Shown piece after piece: positions 8,319 through 17,273 of a stretch of 64,000 bases of DNA; positions within the stretch are counted from its first letter, which is position 1, and each line of letters begins with the position of its first letter. Source of the stretch: CAZOWL01 sp964583605 (GTDB lineage: Bacteria; Pseudomonadota; Gammaproteobacteria; Chromatiales; Chromatiaceae); contig CAZOWL010000006.1 in assembly GCA_964583605.1 (NCBI GenBank), forward strand, positions 25,311-89,310. The letters are read 5' to 3'. A program made the translations under genes and the position numbers. Under the pieces are notes generated by a model that worked only from the letters and a program-made list of their open reading frames with translations, was not told the DNA's origin and ran no database searches.

Positions 8319-11300
8319 TCAGTCGTCCACCTCGGCGTCCAGCGCGCCAAGCCAGCCAAGATCATCGAGGATGGCGTAGACGGCCGGGACCAGAAAGAGC
8401 GCGGCGATCGTCGCGGCGCTGAGGCCGAAGGCCAAGCTGGCTGCCAACGGGATCAGGATCTGGGCCTGCAGGCTCTTCTCGAGCAACAGCGGCGTTAGGC
8501 CAGCCACGGTCGTGATCGAGGTCAGCAGGATCGGGCGGAACCGGGCACGGGCAGCCTGCTTCGCCGCATCGGATACACAGATCCCCTGAGCGCGCGCGGC
8601 GCGGATGAAGACGACAAGCAGGATGGAATCGTTGACCACCACGCCGAACAGCGAGGCCATGCCGACAATGCTCGGCATGGTCAGATCGAGCCGCAACGCC
8701 ATATGGCCGAAGACGACGCCGATCAGCGCCGTCGGGATCACGACCATCACAGTCAGGGGTGCCAGATAGCCGCGGAACTGCAGGGCGAGCAGCATGTAGA
8801 CGCCGATCAGCCCGAGTAGCACGTTGCGCACGATCGACTGCCCGGTCTTCGCAGACTCCTTGCTCTCGCCTTGCACGTCAAAACGCAGATCCGGGTAGCG
8901 CGCCAACAGGTCGGGGATGAGCTCGGCCCGCGCCAGACCGAGCAGCTCCTGGGCATTGGCCGTGTCGCGGTCGATCTCACCCTGGATGGTGACGGCGCGA
9001 CGGCCGTCCACCCGATGGATCCGCGCCCAGCCGCGGACCTCCTCGATCTCGGCGACCACGGACAAAGGCACCAAGGCACCGTCGGGGCCCATGACGGTGA
9101 AGGCCTCCAGGTCTTCCGGGCCGGTACGATCGCCGGCGGCGATGCGCAGGTTGACCTCGTAAGTCTCCGGGCCAACCGGGAATTCGTCGACCTTGATGCC
9201 CTGGAAGGCGCCGTGGACCTGGTCCGCCACGGCACGGGCGTCCAGGCCCAGCACATCGGCACCGGGCTTCAGGCGCAGGCGGTACTCGCGCTTACCGGGA
9301 CGAAGATCGTCGCTCAGGTCCTGCACGCCGGCGAAGCGGTTGAGCCAGGCCTGAAGCTCGTTCGATGCGGCCTTGAGCCGGTCGAGGTCATCGCCGATCA
9401 GGCGCAGATCGATCGGGCGACCGCCGGGGCCAATGGCCGGCTCGGTGAACTTGATCGAGATGACGTCGGCCAGGTCGCCGGTCTCGGTGCGCCAGACGTT
9501 CAGGAATTCTGCGAGACGGGCGTCGCGTATCTCGGCACCGAGCAGATCGACGACGACGCGTGCCACATGAGGTCCGCTCTCGAAGGCGTCAGGGTTCTGC
9601 CCGTAGATCACCGCGACGTTGCGCACCAGGTCTTGCCGCTCTGGTTGGCGCGGGCGGAAGCGGTCATTCGCCCGGGCCAGGGCAGCCTGCAACGCATGCA
9701 CGACCTGCTCGGTGCGCTCGAGCGGCGTCCCCTGCGGCAACAGTACGCGCGCCTCGACGACGTCGCCGTCGAGATCCGGGAAACCGACGAACTTGAGCTG
9801 GCCGCCAACCGGCATCGCTATTGCGAAAATAAGCAGCATCAGCACCAGGCCGAGCGTGAGGTAGCGGAAGTCTACGGCGCGGTCTAGCAACGGGCCGAAC
9901 GCGCGGTCGCGCAGCGCATCGAAGGCATCTGCGAAGCCCTGGCGGAATCGCGACGGCGCCCGCTGTCGGCTGTGGGCCAGGGCGTGATTGAGATGATGGG
10001 GCAGGATCCAAAAGGCCTCGAGCAGACTGACCGATAGCACGAGGATGAGCACCATGGGCATGATGCGCAGGATCTGCCCCATCTCGCCGGTGATGAAGGC
10101 GATCGAGCCGAACACCAGCAGAGTCGTGGCGAACGACGACAGAATGCCCGGCGAGACCTGACGCACGCCGTCGATCGCTGCGTGTGCGGGACCCTCCCCC
10201 GCGGCCATCCGCGCGGCGATGTTCTCAGCGATGACAATGGCATCATCCATCAATAGGCCCACGCCGATCAGCAGGCCGACCATCGAGATCATGTTGATCG
10301 TGATGCCGAGGACTGGCATCAGGAACAAGGCCCCGAGGAAGGAGACCGGCAGCCCCATGGTTACCCAGAAGCTGTAGCGGTACCCAAAGAACAGCCACAG
10401 GATCAGGAACACCAGCAGCAGCCCTTGGGCGCCGTTGCGCGTCAGCATCGTGAGGCGATCCTGCACGACCGAGGCCCGATCCTGGGTCAGGTGCAAGGCG
10501 ACGCCGCTCGGCGCCTGGGCGCGCTCGGCCTCGACGAAGTCGCGCACCGAGCGGTGAACCTGCAGGATGTCCTGCGAGCGGATCTTGGCTATGTTCAGCA
10601 ATGCCGCCCGTTTCCCGTTGAACAGGATCTTGTCTTCGTTGCGGTCGAAGCGGTCCTCGATCGCGGCGATCTCGCCGAGCCGAATCGCCGCTCCCGTGCG
10701 GCCCGAGATCACGATCAGGTCATGGAAGGCCTCGGCGCTCTTGCGCTGATCGTCGAAGCGCAGCAAGAGGTCCTCGTCGCTCCCCTCGAGCCGGCCGACT
10801 GGGGTGCCGACGCTGTGGCGGGCGACGGCCGTGGCGATGTCTGCGGCCGACAGGCCATACTGGCGCAGGCGCCAGGCCGGCACCTCGATGCGGATGTGGT
10901 GATCCGAGAAGCCGCCGATCTCGACCTCAGCCACACCGGTCTCAGCCATCAGGCGGTCGCGCAGATTCTCGGCATAGGCCTTGAGCGCGACCGGGTCATC
11001 GGGGCCGGTGACAGCGATCGCGATCACCGGCTCGGTGCGGTTGAGCTCCTCGATCACCGGCGGCTCGGTCTCCTCGGGAAGCTCGTCGATCGCGTCGATC
11101 TCGGACTTGATGTCGTCGAGGAAGCGCATCATGTCCGCACCCTCGCGCATCACCGCCGTGGCGGTCCCGAGGCCCTCGCGGGCGTCGCAGCGTAGCTCGT
11201 CGAGGTCGGTGATGCCCTCCAGGGCCTCCTCCAGGCGGCGGCAGACGGCGTCCTCGACCTCGTCAGGCGTCGCCCCGCGGTAGACGACGCGCACCTCGAC

Positions 11301-11426
11301 CTCGTCGTTCTGGACCTCGGGCAATGTCTCACGCTGCAGTCCCGGCAGCGCCACCAGGCCGAGGATCAAGATCGCGGCCATCAGCAGATTGGCCGCCGTC
11401 TGGTGGCGGGCGAACCAGGCGATCAA
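8319..11426 (-). CDS. RND-family efflux transporter, inner membrane permease
   Basis: 1035 residues, the usual length for AcrB/MexB-type proton-driven pumps. It has an N-terminal membrane helix (ANLLMAAILILGLVALPGL), two large periplasmic porter regions, and two bundles of membrane helices. The proton-relay motif GVGLLMDDAIVIAEN has the paired Asp residues of transmembrane helix 4. The second half shows FGVVVNDSILLV and RARFRPILLTSITTVAGLTP, both family signatures. It overlaps the upstream adaptor gene by 4 bp (ATGA), so the two are translationally coupled. No outer-membrane channel gene lies nearby, so a TolC-like protein must come from elsewhere. The substrate cannot be predicted. Confidence 0.93.
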   Translation of the reverse strand: MIAWFARHQTAANLLMAAILILGLVALPGLQRETLPEVQNDEVEVRVVYRGATPDEVEDAVCRRLEEALEGITDLDELRCDAREGLGTATAVMREGADMMRFLDDIKSEIDAIDELPEETEPPVIEELNRTEPVIAIAVTGPDDPVALKAYAENLRDRLMAETGVAEVEIGGFSDHHIRIEVPAWRLRQYGLSAADIATAVARHSVGTPVGRLEGSDEDLLLRFDDQRKSAEAFHDLIVISGRTGAAIRLGEIAAIEDRFDRNEDKILFNGKRAALLNIAKIRSQDILQVHRSVRDFVEAERAQAPSGVALHLTQDRASVVQDRLTMLTRNGAQGLLLVFLILWLFFGYRYSFWVTMGLPVSFLGALFLMPVLGITINMISMVGLLIGVGLLMDDAIVIAENIAARMAAGEGPAHAAIDGVRQVSPGILSSFATTLLVFGSIAFITGEMGQILRIMPMVLILVLSVSLLEAFWILPHHLNHALAHSRQRAPSRFRQGFADAFDALRDRAFGPLLDRAVDFRYLTLGLVLMLLIFAIAMPVGGQLKFVGFPDLDGDVVEARVLLPQGTPLERTEQVVHALQAALARANDRFRPRQPERQDLVRNVAVIYGQNPDAFESGPHVARVVVDLLGAEIRDARLAEFLNVWRTETGDLADVISIKFTEPAIGPGGRPIDLRLIGDDLDRLKAASNELQAWLNRFAGVQDLSDDLRPGKREYRLRLKPGADVLGLDARAVADQVHGAFQGIKVDEFPVGPETYEVNLRIAAGDRTGPEDLEAFTVMGPDGALVPLSVVAEIEEVRGWARIHRVDGRRAVTIQGEIDRDTANAQELLGLARAELIPDLLARYPDLRFDVQGESKESAKTGQSIVRNVLLGLIGVYMLLALQFRGYLAPLTVMVVIPTALIGVVFGHMALRLDLTMPSIVGMASLFGVVVNDSILLVVFIRAARAQGICVSDAAKQAARARFRPILLTSITTVAGLTPLLLEKSLQAQILIPLAASLAFGLSAATIAALFLVPAVYAILDDLGWLGALDAEVDD

Positions 11427-12742
11427 GAGGCCGCTCCGAGCGCCCGCAGCGACTCGCTCAGCGTCTTATCGAGCTCGACCTGCAGCAGCATGCCCTCGAC
11501 GGCCGGGATCAGGTCCGACACCACGACGCGCTCGCCGGGCTCGAGCCCCGCGCTGATCACGCTGATCGCGTTCTGCGAATAGAGCACCTCGACCGAGCGT
11601 TGGCGCAGACGGTCGTCGGCGCCGGCGACATAGACATGACCGTCTCGTACCGCCGAGCGCGGTACGACCAGACGCTGCGTGTGGCTCTTGCCGCGCAGCA
11701 CGACCTGCACGAACATGCCTTTCCAGAGCGGTGGCCGGTAGCCCGGCCTGACCTTGTCGAACGGGCGATCCACGGCCACGACGACGCCCATCGTGCGCGT
11801 CTGGGGGTCGACGGTATCGTCGAATCGCACGAACTCTGCCTGCCACTCGGCGACATGGTTGCCGAGATCGAGCCGTACCGCGGGGTCGAGCCGGATGACC
11901 TCGAGAATCTGCTCGCTGAGGCGGGTTGCGTCAACGGCGATCTCGGGCCGGCCGAGAAACAACCGGCGCAGCGCCGACATCGCCACCTGCGCCTCGATCT
12001 CGACGCGATCGACCGAGTCCCCCTGGACCAGGGTCTGACCGGCCGGGACGAACTGGTCGGTCTCGACGGCAAGATTGGCGACCCGCATGTCGAACGGCGC
12101 GCGGATCACGGTGTGCTCGAGGTCCCGCTCGGCCCGGGCTGCCTTGGCCTCTAGGAGCTGGCGCTGCGCGGGGATCAGCGCCAAGGTGTTCTTCAGGCCC
12201 TGCACGGCGTTGCGGGTGGCGAGCAGCGTGCGCTCGGCCTGATCGACGGCGCTCTGCGAGGTGGTGCCCTGCTCCACGAGTCGTTGATTGCGCTCGAGGT
12301 CCTGGCGAGTCAGCTCCAGATTGCGCTCTTCGATCGCCAGCGAGGCCTTCGCGTTCTGCGCTCGGACCTCGAGCTCGGCCAGCTCGGCACGTGCTTGGGC
12401 CAGTGCTAGCTCGTAGTCAGTCGGATCGATCTGCAACAGCTCCGTGCCTGCGGCGAGGACCTCGCCGTCGCGCAGCCGCGGGTGGATCCTGACGATCCGT
12501 CCCGACACCTGGCTCACCGCGGCCCAGACCCGGGCGGGCTTCACCGCCCCATAGCCCTCGGCGGTTGGGATCAGGTCGACCAGCGGGGCCTCGATGACGC
12601 GCACGGTACGCGTCGGCTCGCTACGGTCGGCCAGCGCCGGTGGCTCACGGCTCTGTGCCAGCCAGAACAGCACTAGCAGGCCCAGCAGCACGGGCGGCAA
12701 GATCAAAAGCGCTCGCCAGGGTTTCGGTCGATCGGCGGTCAC
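11423..12742 (-). CDS. RND efflux periplasmic adaptor (membrane fusion protein)
   Basis: About 439 residues from a GTG at 12740-12742 preceded by CCGGAGCCGAACA. The longer open frame to 12880 is read-through from repeat copy C. It has an N-terminal membrane anchor (WRALLILPPVLLGLLVLFWL) and a lipoyl/barrel-sandwich half (GRIVRIHPRLRDGEVLAAGT). A long alpha-helical hairpin rich in Ala, Glu and Arg follows, then the second half (VIRAPFDMRVANLAVETDQF). C-terminal beta-barrel and membrane-proximal domains complete it. It should link the permease encoded just downstream to an outer-membrane channel. Only this two-gene operon is present. Confidence 0.9.
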   Translation of the reverse strand: MTADRPKPWRALLILPPVLLGLLVLFWLAQSREPPALADRSEPTRTVRVIEAPLVDLIPTAEGYGAVKPARVWAAVSQVSGRIVRIHPRLRDGEVLAAGTELLQIDPTDYELALAQARAELAELEVRAQNAKASLAIEERNLELTRQDLERNQRLVEQGTTSQSAVDQAERTLLATRNAVQGLKNTLALIPAQRQLLEAKAARAERDLEHTVIRAPFDMRVANLAVETDQFVPAGQTLVQGDSVDRVEIEAQVAMSALRRLFLGRPEIAVDATRLSEQILEVIRLDPAVRLDLGNHVAEWQAEFVRFDDTVDPQTRTMGVVVAVDRPFDKVRPGYRPPLWKGMFVQVVLRGKSHTQRLVVPRSAVRDGHVYVAGADDRLRQRSVEVLYSQNAISVISAGLEPGERVVVSDLIPAVEGMLLQVELDKTLSESLRALGAAS

Positions 12743-12762
12743 TGTTCGGCTCCGGTCAGGCG

Positions 12763-12888
12763 CTACTATGACATTCGCGAAGCAGGTTCGCTCCCTCGCC
12801 CTCTGGGAGAGGGTTGGGGTGAGGGAACGATCAGGGGCGAGGCGACGTTTCATGGTCGGGGGTGGCTCGCCTCGCCCCATGATCGTGA
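12763..12888 (-). repeat. Interspersed repeat copy C
   Basis: Near-consensus copy upstream of the efflux adaptor gene. Its flanking triplets differ (TCA on the left, TAG on the right in element orientation). It may contain part of that operon's leader. Confidence 0.8.
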
Positions 12889-13287
12889 GTCGAGGGCGGC
12901 CTCGGTTGGGCGAAGCCGCTCGCGCAAGAGGAAGCCGGCCTCACCCTCGCCGGGCCTGCCCGACATGAGGGACGCGGTTGTAGTCCCCGATCAGCTTACC
13001 GAACCGGTCTCGGCACAGTCAGGGCTGGCACGCCCACGAGACAACGGCGGCAGGATCTGGCTCGCCCGGCGCGGATTGTTCTGCGAAGGCCTAGACGCAA
13101 GACGTGAGCGACAACCGCTGTTCCCGCTTTCGGACCGGCGAGCCGGAGCTCTTCGGATGCTCGCTGGAGGCGGGAGGTTTGAGGCCTTCTCCAGGATCAG
13201 GGCTCGCACCCCGCACCTCGCCCAGACGAGTCGCGCCATCAGCGCGCGGCATGACTCATGCGTCGCGCCGCTGCAGCGAATCCTCGT
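12889..13287. other. Gene-free stretch
   Basis: A GC-rich region between the efflux operon and the cysteine-cluster gene. A 108-codon plus-strand frame (12965-13291) and an 82-codon minus-strand frame are open. Neither shows a recognisable domain, signal peptide or convincing ribosome site, so neither is called. Confidence 0.4.
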
Positions 13288-13698
13288 TTAGAGATACCGC
13301 CGCCAATGCTCGGGACGGTGGTCCCGCAGCGAGTGATCGAGCTGCTCGTAGCGGGTTGCGAAGACCTTCTTCGTGCAGTCGGCTTGATTATGGTCGCAGC
13401 AGCAATTGGCCCGGATGGTGTCTTCGGTGTAGTACCAAAGCGCGCGCTTGATCCGGTAGGTCAGGCGGGCATCGATGTGCAGGCCCAGCTCCTCGAGCGC
13501 CTTCTCGATCTCCTCGAGCTTGGTGTGGTGGAGATCGTAGGTGACCTTGAGCTGGTGTGGCGTCATCGGATGCGCCTCCACGATGCCCTGCAAGCCAATA
13601 AGATGGGTCGCAGCCGTCCCTGCCTGGTTCGGGTTCGGATGCAAGGGATCGAAGGGGATGTGGCGCTGTTTGAAGCGATCGTCGTCGTCGATATCCAT
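13288..13698 (-). CDS. Hypothetical protein with a CCC-DH cysteine cluster
   Basis: 136 residues, no signal peptide. The first 40 residues are polar. The segment LKVTYDLHHTKLEEIEKALE followed by ELGLHIDARL has a strand-helix-strand pattern reminiscent of heavy-metal-associated (ferredoxin-like) folds, but lacks the usual CXXC. It is followed by YTEDTIRANCCCDHNQADC, five potential metal or redox ligands within about 12 residues. I do not recognise the family. Composition is unlike random read-through (balanced charge, many His), which supports a real gene. A metal-handling role is a guess. The start has no clear ribosome site. Confidence 0.6.
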   Translation of the reverse strand: MDIDDDDRFKQRHIPFDPLHPNPNQAGTAATHLIGLQGIVEAHPMTPHQLKVTYDLHHTKLEEIEKALEELGLHIDARLTYRIKRALWYYTEDTIRANCCCDHNQADCTKKVFATRYEQLDHSLRDHRPEHWRRYL

Positions 13699-13743
13699 GG
13701 CGGCGGTATGCTAATACAAGATACAGAATATTAACTATTTAAT

Positions 13744-14598
13744 TTATTGATTCTTTGGGCTCAGTGCATAAGTCACTCGTTCCAGCCCCGCGAGATCGCA
13801 GCGGGTGTCGACACCGACGTAGCCTGCCTCAGCCAGGAGCCGGCGAGCGGCTGGACCCTGATCGGCGCCATGCTCGATGGCGAGCAAGCCGCCAGGACGT
13901 AGCGCAATGCGGGCGTTGGCGATGATCTGGCGGATCGCGACGAGCCCATCGGGCCCGGCTGCGAGCGCCGCTCGGGGCTCATAGGGTAGACCTCCGCGAG
14001 CCAGGTGCGGATCGCCGTCGCGGACGTAGGGAGGGTTGCTCAGCAGCGCATCGACCTTGGCGGGACCAAACGGCCTGAGCCAGTCCGCTCGCAGCAGATG
14101 GACATTGCCGAGGCCCAGGCGGGTGACATTCGCGGACGCGACGGCGAGGGTCTCGGCGGAGATGTCGGTTGCGATGATCTGCCATCGTGGACGCTCCCGG
14201 GCGAGCGCAGCGGCCACGGCACCGCTGCCGGTCCCAAGATCGGCGATGCAGAGCGGGGCATCGGCAGATAGACGCTCGAGGGCCACCTCGACGAGCTGCT
14301 CTGTCTCCGGTCGCGGGATCAGGGTCGCGGGGCTGACCTGTAGCTCGAGTGTCCAAAAGGACTGTCGCCCGCGGATATAGGCCATCGGCTCGCCCGACGC
14401 GCGACGCGCCAACAGACCGCTGTAGGCGTCGAGCTCCGCCTCCGCGAGGGGCCGGTCAGGCCAGGTCAGGATCTGGGTGCGAGTGAGGCCAGCGGCGAAT
14501 GCGAGCAGAAGCTCAGCCTCGAGCCGCGGGGCGGCCTCAGGCAGATATCTAAGCCGGCCGATCCCTGCGGCGACGGCGGTCGCGATCGTATTGGCCAT
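13744..14598 (-). CDS. prmC: Release factor glutamine methyltransferase
   Basis: 284 residues from the ATG at 14596-14598 (MANTIATAVAAGIG). PrmC (HemK) methylates the glutamine of the GGQ motif in release factors, using S-adenosylmethionine. It has an N-terminal helical domain, the linker RRASGEPMAYIRGRQSFW, SAM motif I (IADLGTGSGAVAAALA), and the catalytic NPPY in LLSNPPYVRDGDPHL. It follows prfA by 19 bp, and PrfA is its own substrate, so the operon is functionally coherent. The hemA-prfA-prmC order is common in gammaproteobacteria. Confidence 0.93.
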   Translation of the reverse strand: MANTIATAVAAGIGRLRYLPEAAPRLEAELLLAFAAGLTRTQILTWPDRPLAEAELDAYSGLLARRASGEPMAYIRGRQSFWTLELQVSPATLIPRPETEQLVEVALERLSADAPLCIADLGTGSGAVAAALARERPRWQIIATDISAETLAVASANVTRLGLGNVHLLRADWLRPFGPAKVDALLSNPPYVRDGDPHLARGGLPYEPRAALAAGPDGLVAIRQIIANARIALRPGGLLAIEHGADQGPAARRLLAEAGYVGVDTRCDLAGLERVTYALSPKNQ

Positions 14599-14617
14599 GG
14601 TGCCGTGCGCGCGGGGC

Positions 14618-15697
14618 TCAGGCCGCCGACATGGCGGCAAGCTGCTCGGCCTGATATTCCTCGAGGAGCGGGTCAATCACTTGATCGAGCTGCCCGGTCA
14701 TGATCTCGTCCAGCTTATAGAGCGTCAGGTTCACGCGATGATCGGTCAGCCGGTTCTGCGGGAAATTGTAGGTGCGGATGCGCTCGGAGCGATCTCCACT
14801 GCCCACCTGTAGTCGCCGCGATTGGGCCTCGGCGTCGATCTGTGCGCTTTGCGCCTGAGACAGGAGCTTCGCCTGTAGCAGCGACATCGCCCGAGCACGA
14901 TTCTTGTGCTGCGAGCGCTCGTCCTGACATTCGACGACGATCCCGCTCGGGAGATGGGTGATGCGGATCGCCGAGTCTGTCTTGTTGACATGCTGGCCGC
15001 CAGCGCCCGAGGAGCGATAGGTGTCGATGCGCAGGTCGTTCGGATTGACGTCGATCTCATCGATCAGCTCGGCCTCGGGCAGCACGGCAACCGTACAGGC
15101 GGAGGTGTGTACGCGCCCCTGGGACTCGGTCTCGGGTACCCTCTGAACACGGTGGGTGCCAGGCTCGAACTTGAATCGCGAGTAGACGCCGTTGCCGCTG
15201 ATGCGCACGACGACCTCCTTGTAGCCGCCCTGCTCGGCCTCGCTCTCGCCGATCAGCTCCGTCGTCCAGCCGCGAAGCTCGGCATAGCGCAGGTACATAC
15301 GCAGCAGGTCGCCGGCGAAGAGGGCCGCCTCGGCACCGCCGGTACCGGCTCGGATCTCGAGAAAGACGTTGCGGTGATCGTTGGGGTCCGGCGGGATCAA
15401 GAGGCGCTGCAGCGTGGGCTCCAGCTCGGCGCGCCGCCGCGCGGCGGCGTCTAGCTCCTCGCGCGCGAGCGCGGCCATCTCTGGGTCTTGGAGCAGCTCC
15501 TCGGCGGCGGTGATGTCCTGCTCGACCTGCTGGTAGCGGGCAAAGCAGCTTGCTACCGGCGCGATCTGGGCGTACTCGCGACTCAACGCGCGAAAGCGGT
15601 TCAGGTCCGATTGGGTGGCTGGATCGGCGAGCAGGGCGGTGACCTCGGTACAGCGCTCGGAGACCCGCTCCAGCTTGGAGCGGAGAGAGGCGTTCAT
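14618..15697 (-). CDS. prfA: Peptide chain release factor 1
   Basis: 359 residues, the normal length. It recognises UAA and UAG stop codons and triggers peptide release on the ribosome. The catalytic GGQ is in SSGAGGQHVNKTDSA. The codon-recognition tripeptide position reads PET in QRVPETESQGRVHTSA, where E. coli RF1 has PAT. The N-terminal coiled region and the C-terminal YNFPQNRLTDHRVNLTLYKL are standard. It overlaps hemA upstream by 4 bp (translational coupling) and is followed by prmC, which modifies its GGQ. Confidence 0.96.
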   Translation of the reverse strand: MNASLRSKLERVSERCTEVTALLADPATQSDLNRFRALSREYAQIAPVASCFARYQQVEQDITAAEELLQDPEMAALAREELDAAARRRAELEPTLQRLLIPPDPNDHRNVFLEIRAGTGGAEAALFAGDLLRMYLRYAELRGWTTELIGESEAEQGGYKEVVVRISGNGVYSRFKFEPGTHRVQRVPETESQGRVHTSACTVAVLPEAELIDEIDVNPNDLRIDTYRSSGAGGQHVNKTDSAIRITHLPSGIVVECQDERSQHKNRARAMSLLQAKLLSQAQSAQIDAEAQSRRLQVGSGDRSERIRTYNFPQNRLTDHRVNLTLYKLDEIMTGQLDQVIDPLLEEYQAEQLAAMSAA

Positions 15698-16965
15698 TGC
15701 GCCGCCTTCGTCTCCTCGCTGAGCTGCAGCAGCTCGTTGGCCGCCTGCAGGAGCTCCATGTTGCCGTCTCGACCGGCCTGCCGCAGGCGCGTGCTCGGGA
15801 TGTGCAGCAGCTTGTTCGTCAGGGTGTGGGCCAGGTAGCCAAGCACATCAGCGGGCGGCTTGCCGCACTCGATCTGGCGCAAGGCGCGCGCTAGCACCTC
15901 ATCGCGCGCCGCCTCGGCACGCCGACGGTAGTCCTGGATGAGGCCGACGGCGTCGAGCGAGCGCAACCAGGACATGAACTCCTCGGTGTGGACATCGATG
16001 ATCTCGGTGGCCTGCTCGGCCGCCTGTTGGCGCGAGCGCAGGCCCTCGTCGACGACCCCCTGCAGATCGTCGACGGTATAGAGGTAGACGTCGCTGAGCT
16101 GCCCGACCTCGGGCTCGATGTCGCGCGGCACGGCGATGTCGACCATGAAGATCGGGCGATGCTTGCGCTTCTTCAGCGCCCGCTCGACGGCGCCCTTGCC
16201 GAGGATTGGCAGCGGGCTGGCGGTCGAGGAGATGACGATATCGGCCTCCGGGAGATGGTCGACGATCTCCGTGAGCCCGATCGCGAATCCGTTGAACTGC
16301 TCGGCCAGCGAGTGAGCGCGCTCGATGGTCCGGTTCGCGACGATGATCCGCCCGAGCTGATGCTGGCGCAGGTGGCGCGCGGCGAGCTCGATCGTCTCGC
16401 CGGCTCCGATGAGCAGCGCGGTCTGGGCCGTCAGGTCGCTGAAGATTTGACGAGCAAGGCTGACGGCGGCGAAGGCCACCGAGACAGGGCTCGACCCGAT
16501 GGCCGTATCGGTACGTACCTGCTTCGCCACCGAGAAGCTGTGCTGGAATAGCCGCCCGAGCAGCTTGCCTACGGTACCGCAATCGCAGGCCGTCTGAAAC
16601 GCCGTCTTCACCTGTCCCAGGATCTGCGGCTCGCCGAGCACCATCGAATCCAATCCGCTGGCGACCTGGAGCAGGTGGCGAACGGCCTGGTTGTTCACGT
16701 GCGTGTAGAGGTAAGGGGCAACACGATCGCGGCCGACGCCGTGAAAGCCTCCGAGCCAGGATCGCACCGGCTCCTCGGCCGGCGTGGTCATCACGCAATA
16801 GATCTCGGTGCGGTTGCAGGTCGACAGGATCGCGGCCTCATCCACTCCGGGATGGTCGGTTAGGCTGCGCAACGCGCCGGCGATGATGTCTGGGCCAAAG
16901 GTAATCCGCTCGCGAATGTCGATGGGGGCTGTCTTGTGATTCAGACCAAGGGCGAGGAGGGTCAT
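15694..16965 (-). CDS. hemA: Glutamyl-tRNA reductase
   Basis: 423 residues from the ATG at 16963-16965 (MTLLALGLNHKTAPIDIRER), where HemA proteins normally begin; the upstream extension is not homologous in style. It reduces glutamyl-tRNA to glutamate-1-semialdehyde, the first committed step of C5 tetrapyrrole synthesis. The catalytic Cys50 lies in ILSTCNRTEIY. The NADPH domain has LIGAGETIELAARHLRQH. A C-terminal dimerisation helix includes MSWLRSLDAVGLIQDYRR. It is divergent from the TPR gene, as in Pseudomonas, and leads the hemA-prfA-prmC operon. Confidence 0.95.
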   Translation of the reverse strand: MTLLALGLNHKTAPIDIRERITFGPDIIAGALRSLTDHPGVDEAAILSTCNRTEIYCVMTTPAEEPVRSWLGGFHGVGRDRVAPYLYTHVNNQAVRHLLQVASGLDSMVLGEPQILGQVKTAFQTACDCGTVGKLLGRLFQHSFSVAKQVRTDTAIGSSPVSVAFAAVSLARQIFSDLTAQTALLIGAGETIELAARHLRQHQLGRIIVANRTIERAHSLAEQFNGFAIGLTEIVDHLPEADIVISSTASPLPILGKGAVERALKKRKHRPIFMVDIAVPRDIEPEVGQLSDVYLYTVDDLQGVVDEGLRSRQQAAEQATEIIDVHTEEFMSWLRSLDAVGLIQDYRRRAEAARDEVLARALRQIECGKPPADVLGYLAHTLTNKLLHIPSTRLRQAGRDGNMELLQAANELLQLSEETKAAQ

Positions 16966-17273
16966 GGGCGGCGATGTCTGCAGGAAAAACGCGGGTAGAT
17001 TCTTCGTCATCGGCCGGTAAGATGCAAGCCGTAGAAGGCCGATGGACGGGCGGCGGCCGAGGACCTTTTTGCTTGAAAGGCCTGCCATTATACTAGAAAG
17101 GCGCCGCGCCCGTCCGGGCCGCCCGCTCGCATGAGCGGGCGGTCTCCGCGCGTGGCTGCGCAGCACCGGTGCCGGATGCTTGGCTCAGGCGGGAGCGATC
17201 CGGCGTTCGGCGATTCTACGCGGCGCTGCTACTAGCGCTCCCTACAGTCCGCGCTTCGGATAATCTGCTCCCT

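Noticed and set aside
12743..12880. Longer N-terminus for the efflux adaptor
   Set aside because: The extra residues are encoded by repeat copy C. A GTG with a GGAG site gives a normal membrane anchor at the N-terminus.
12965..13291. A 108-codon plus-strand frame between the efflux operon and the cysteine-cluster gene
   Set aside because: No domain, signal peptide or convincing ribosome site, and other frames of the same GC-rich stretch are also open.
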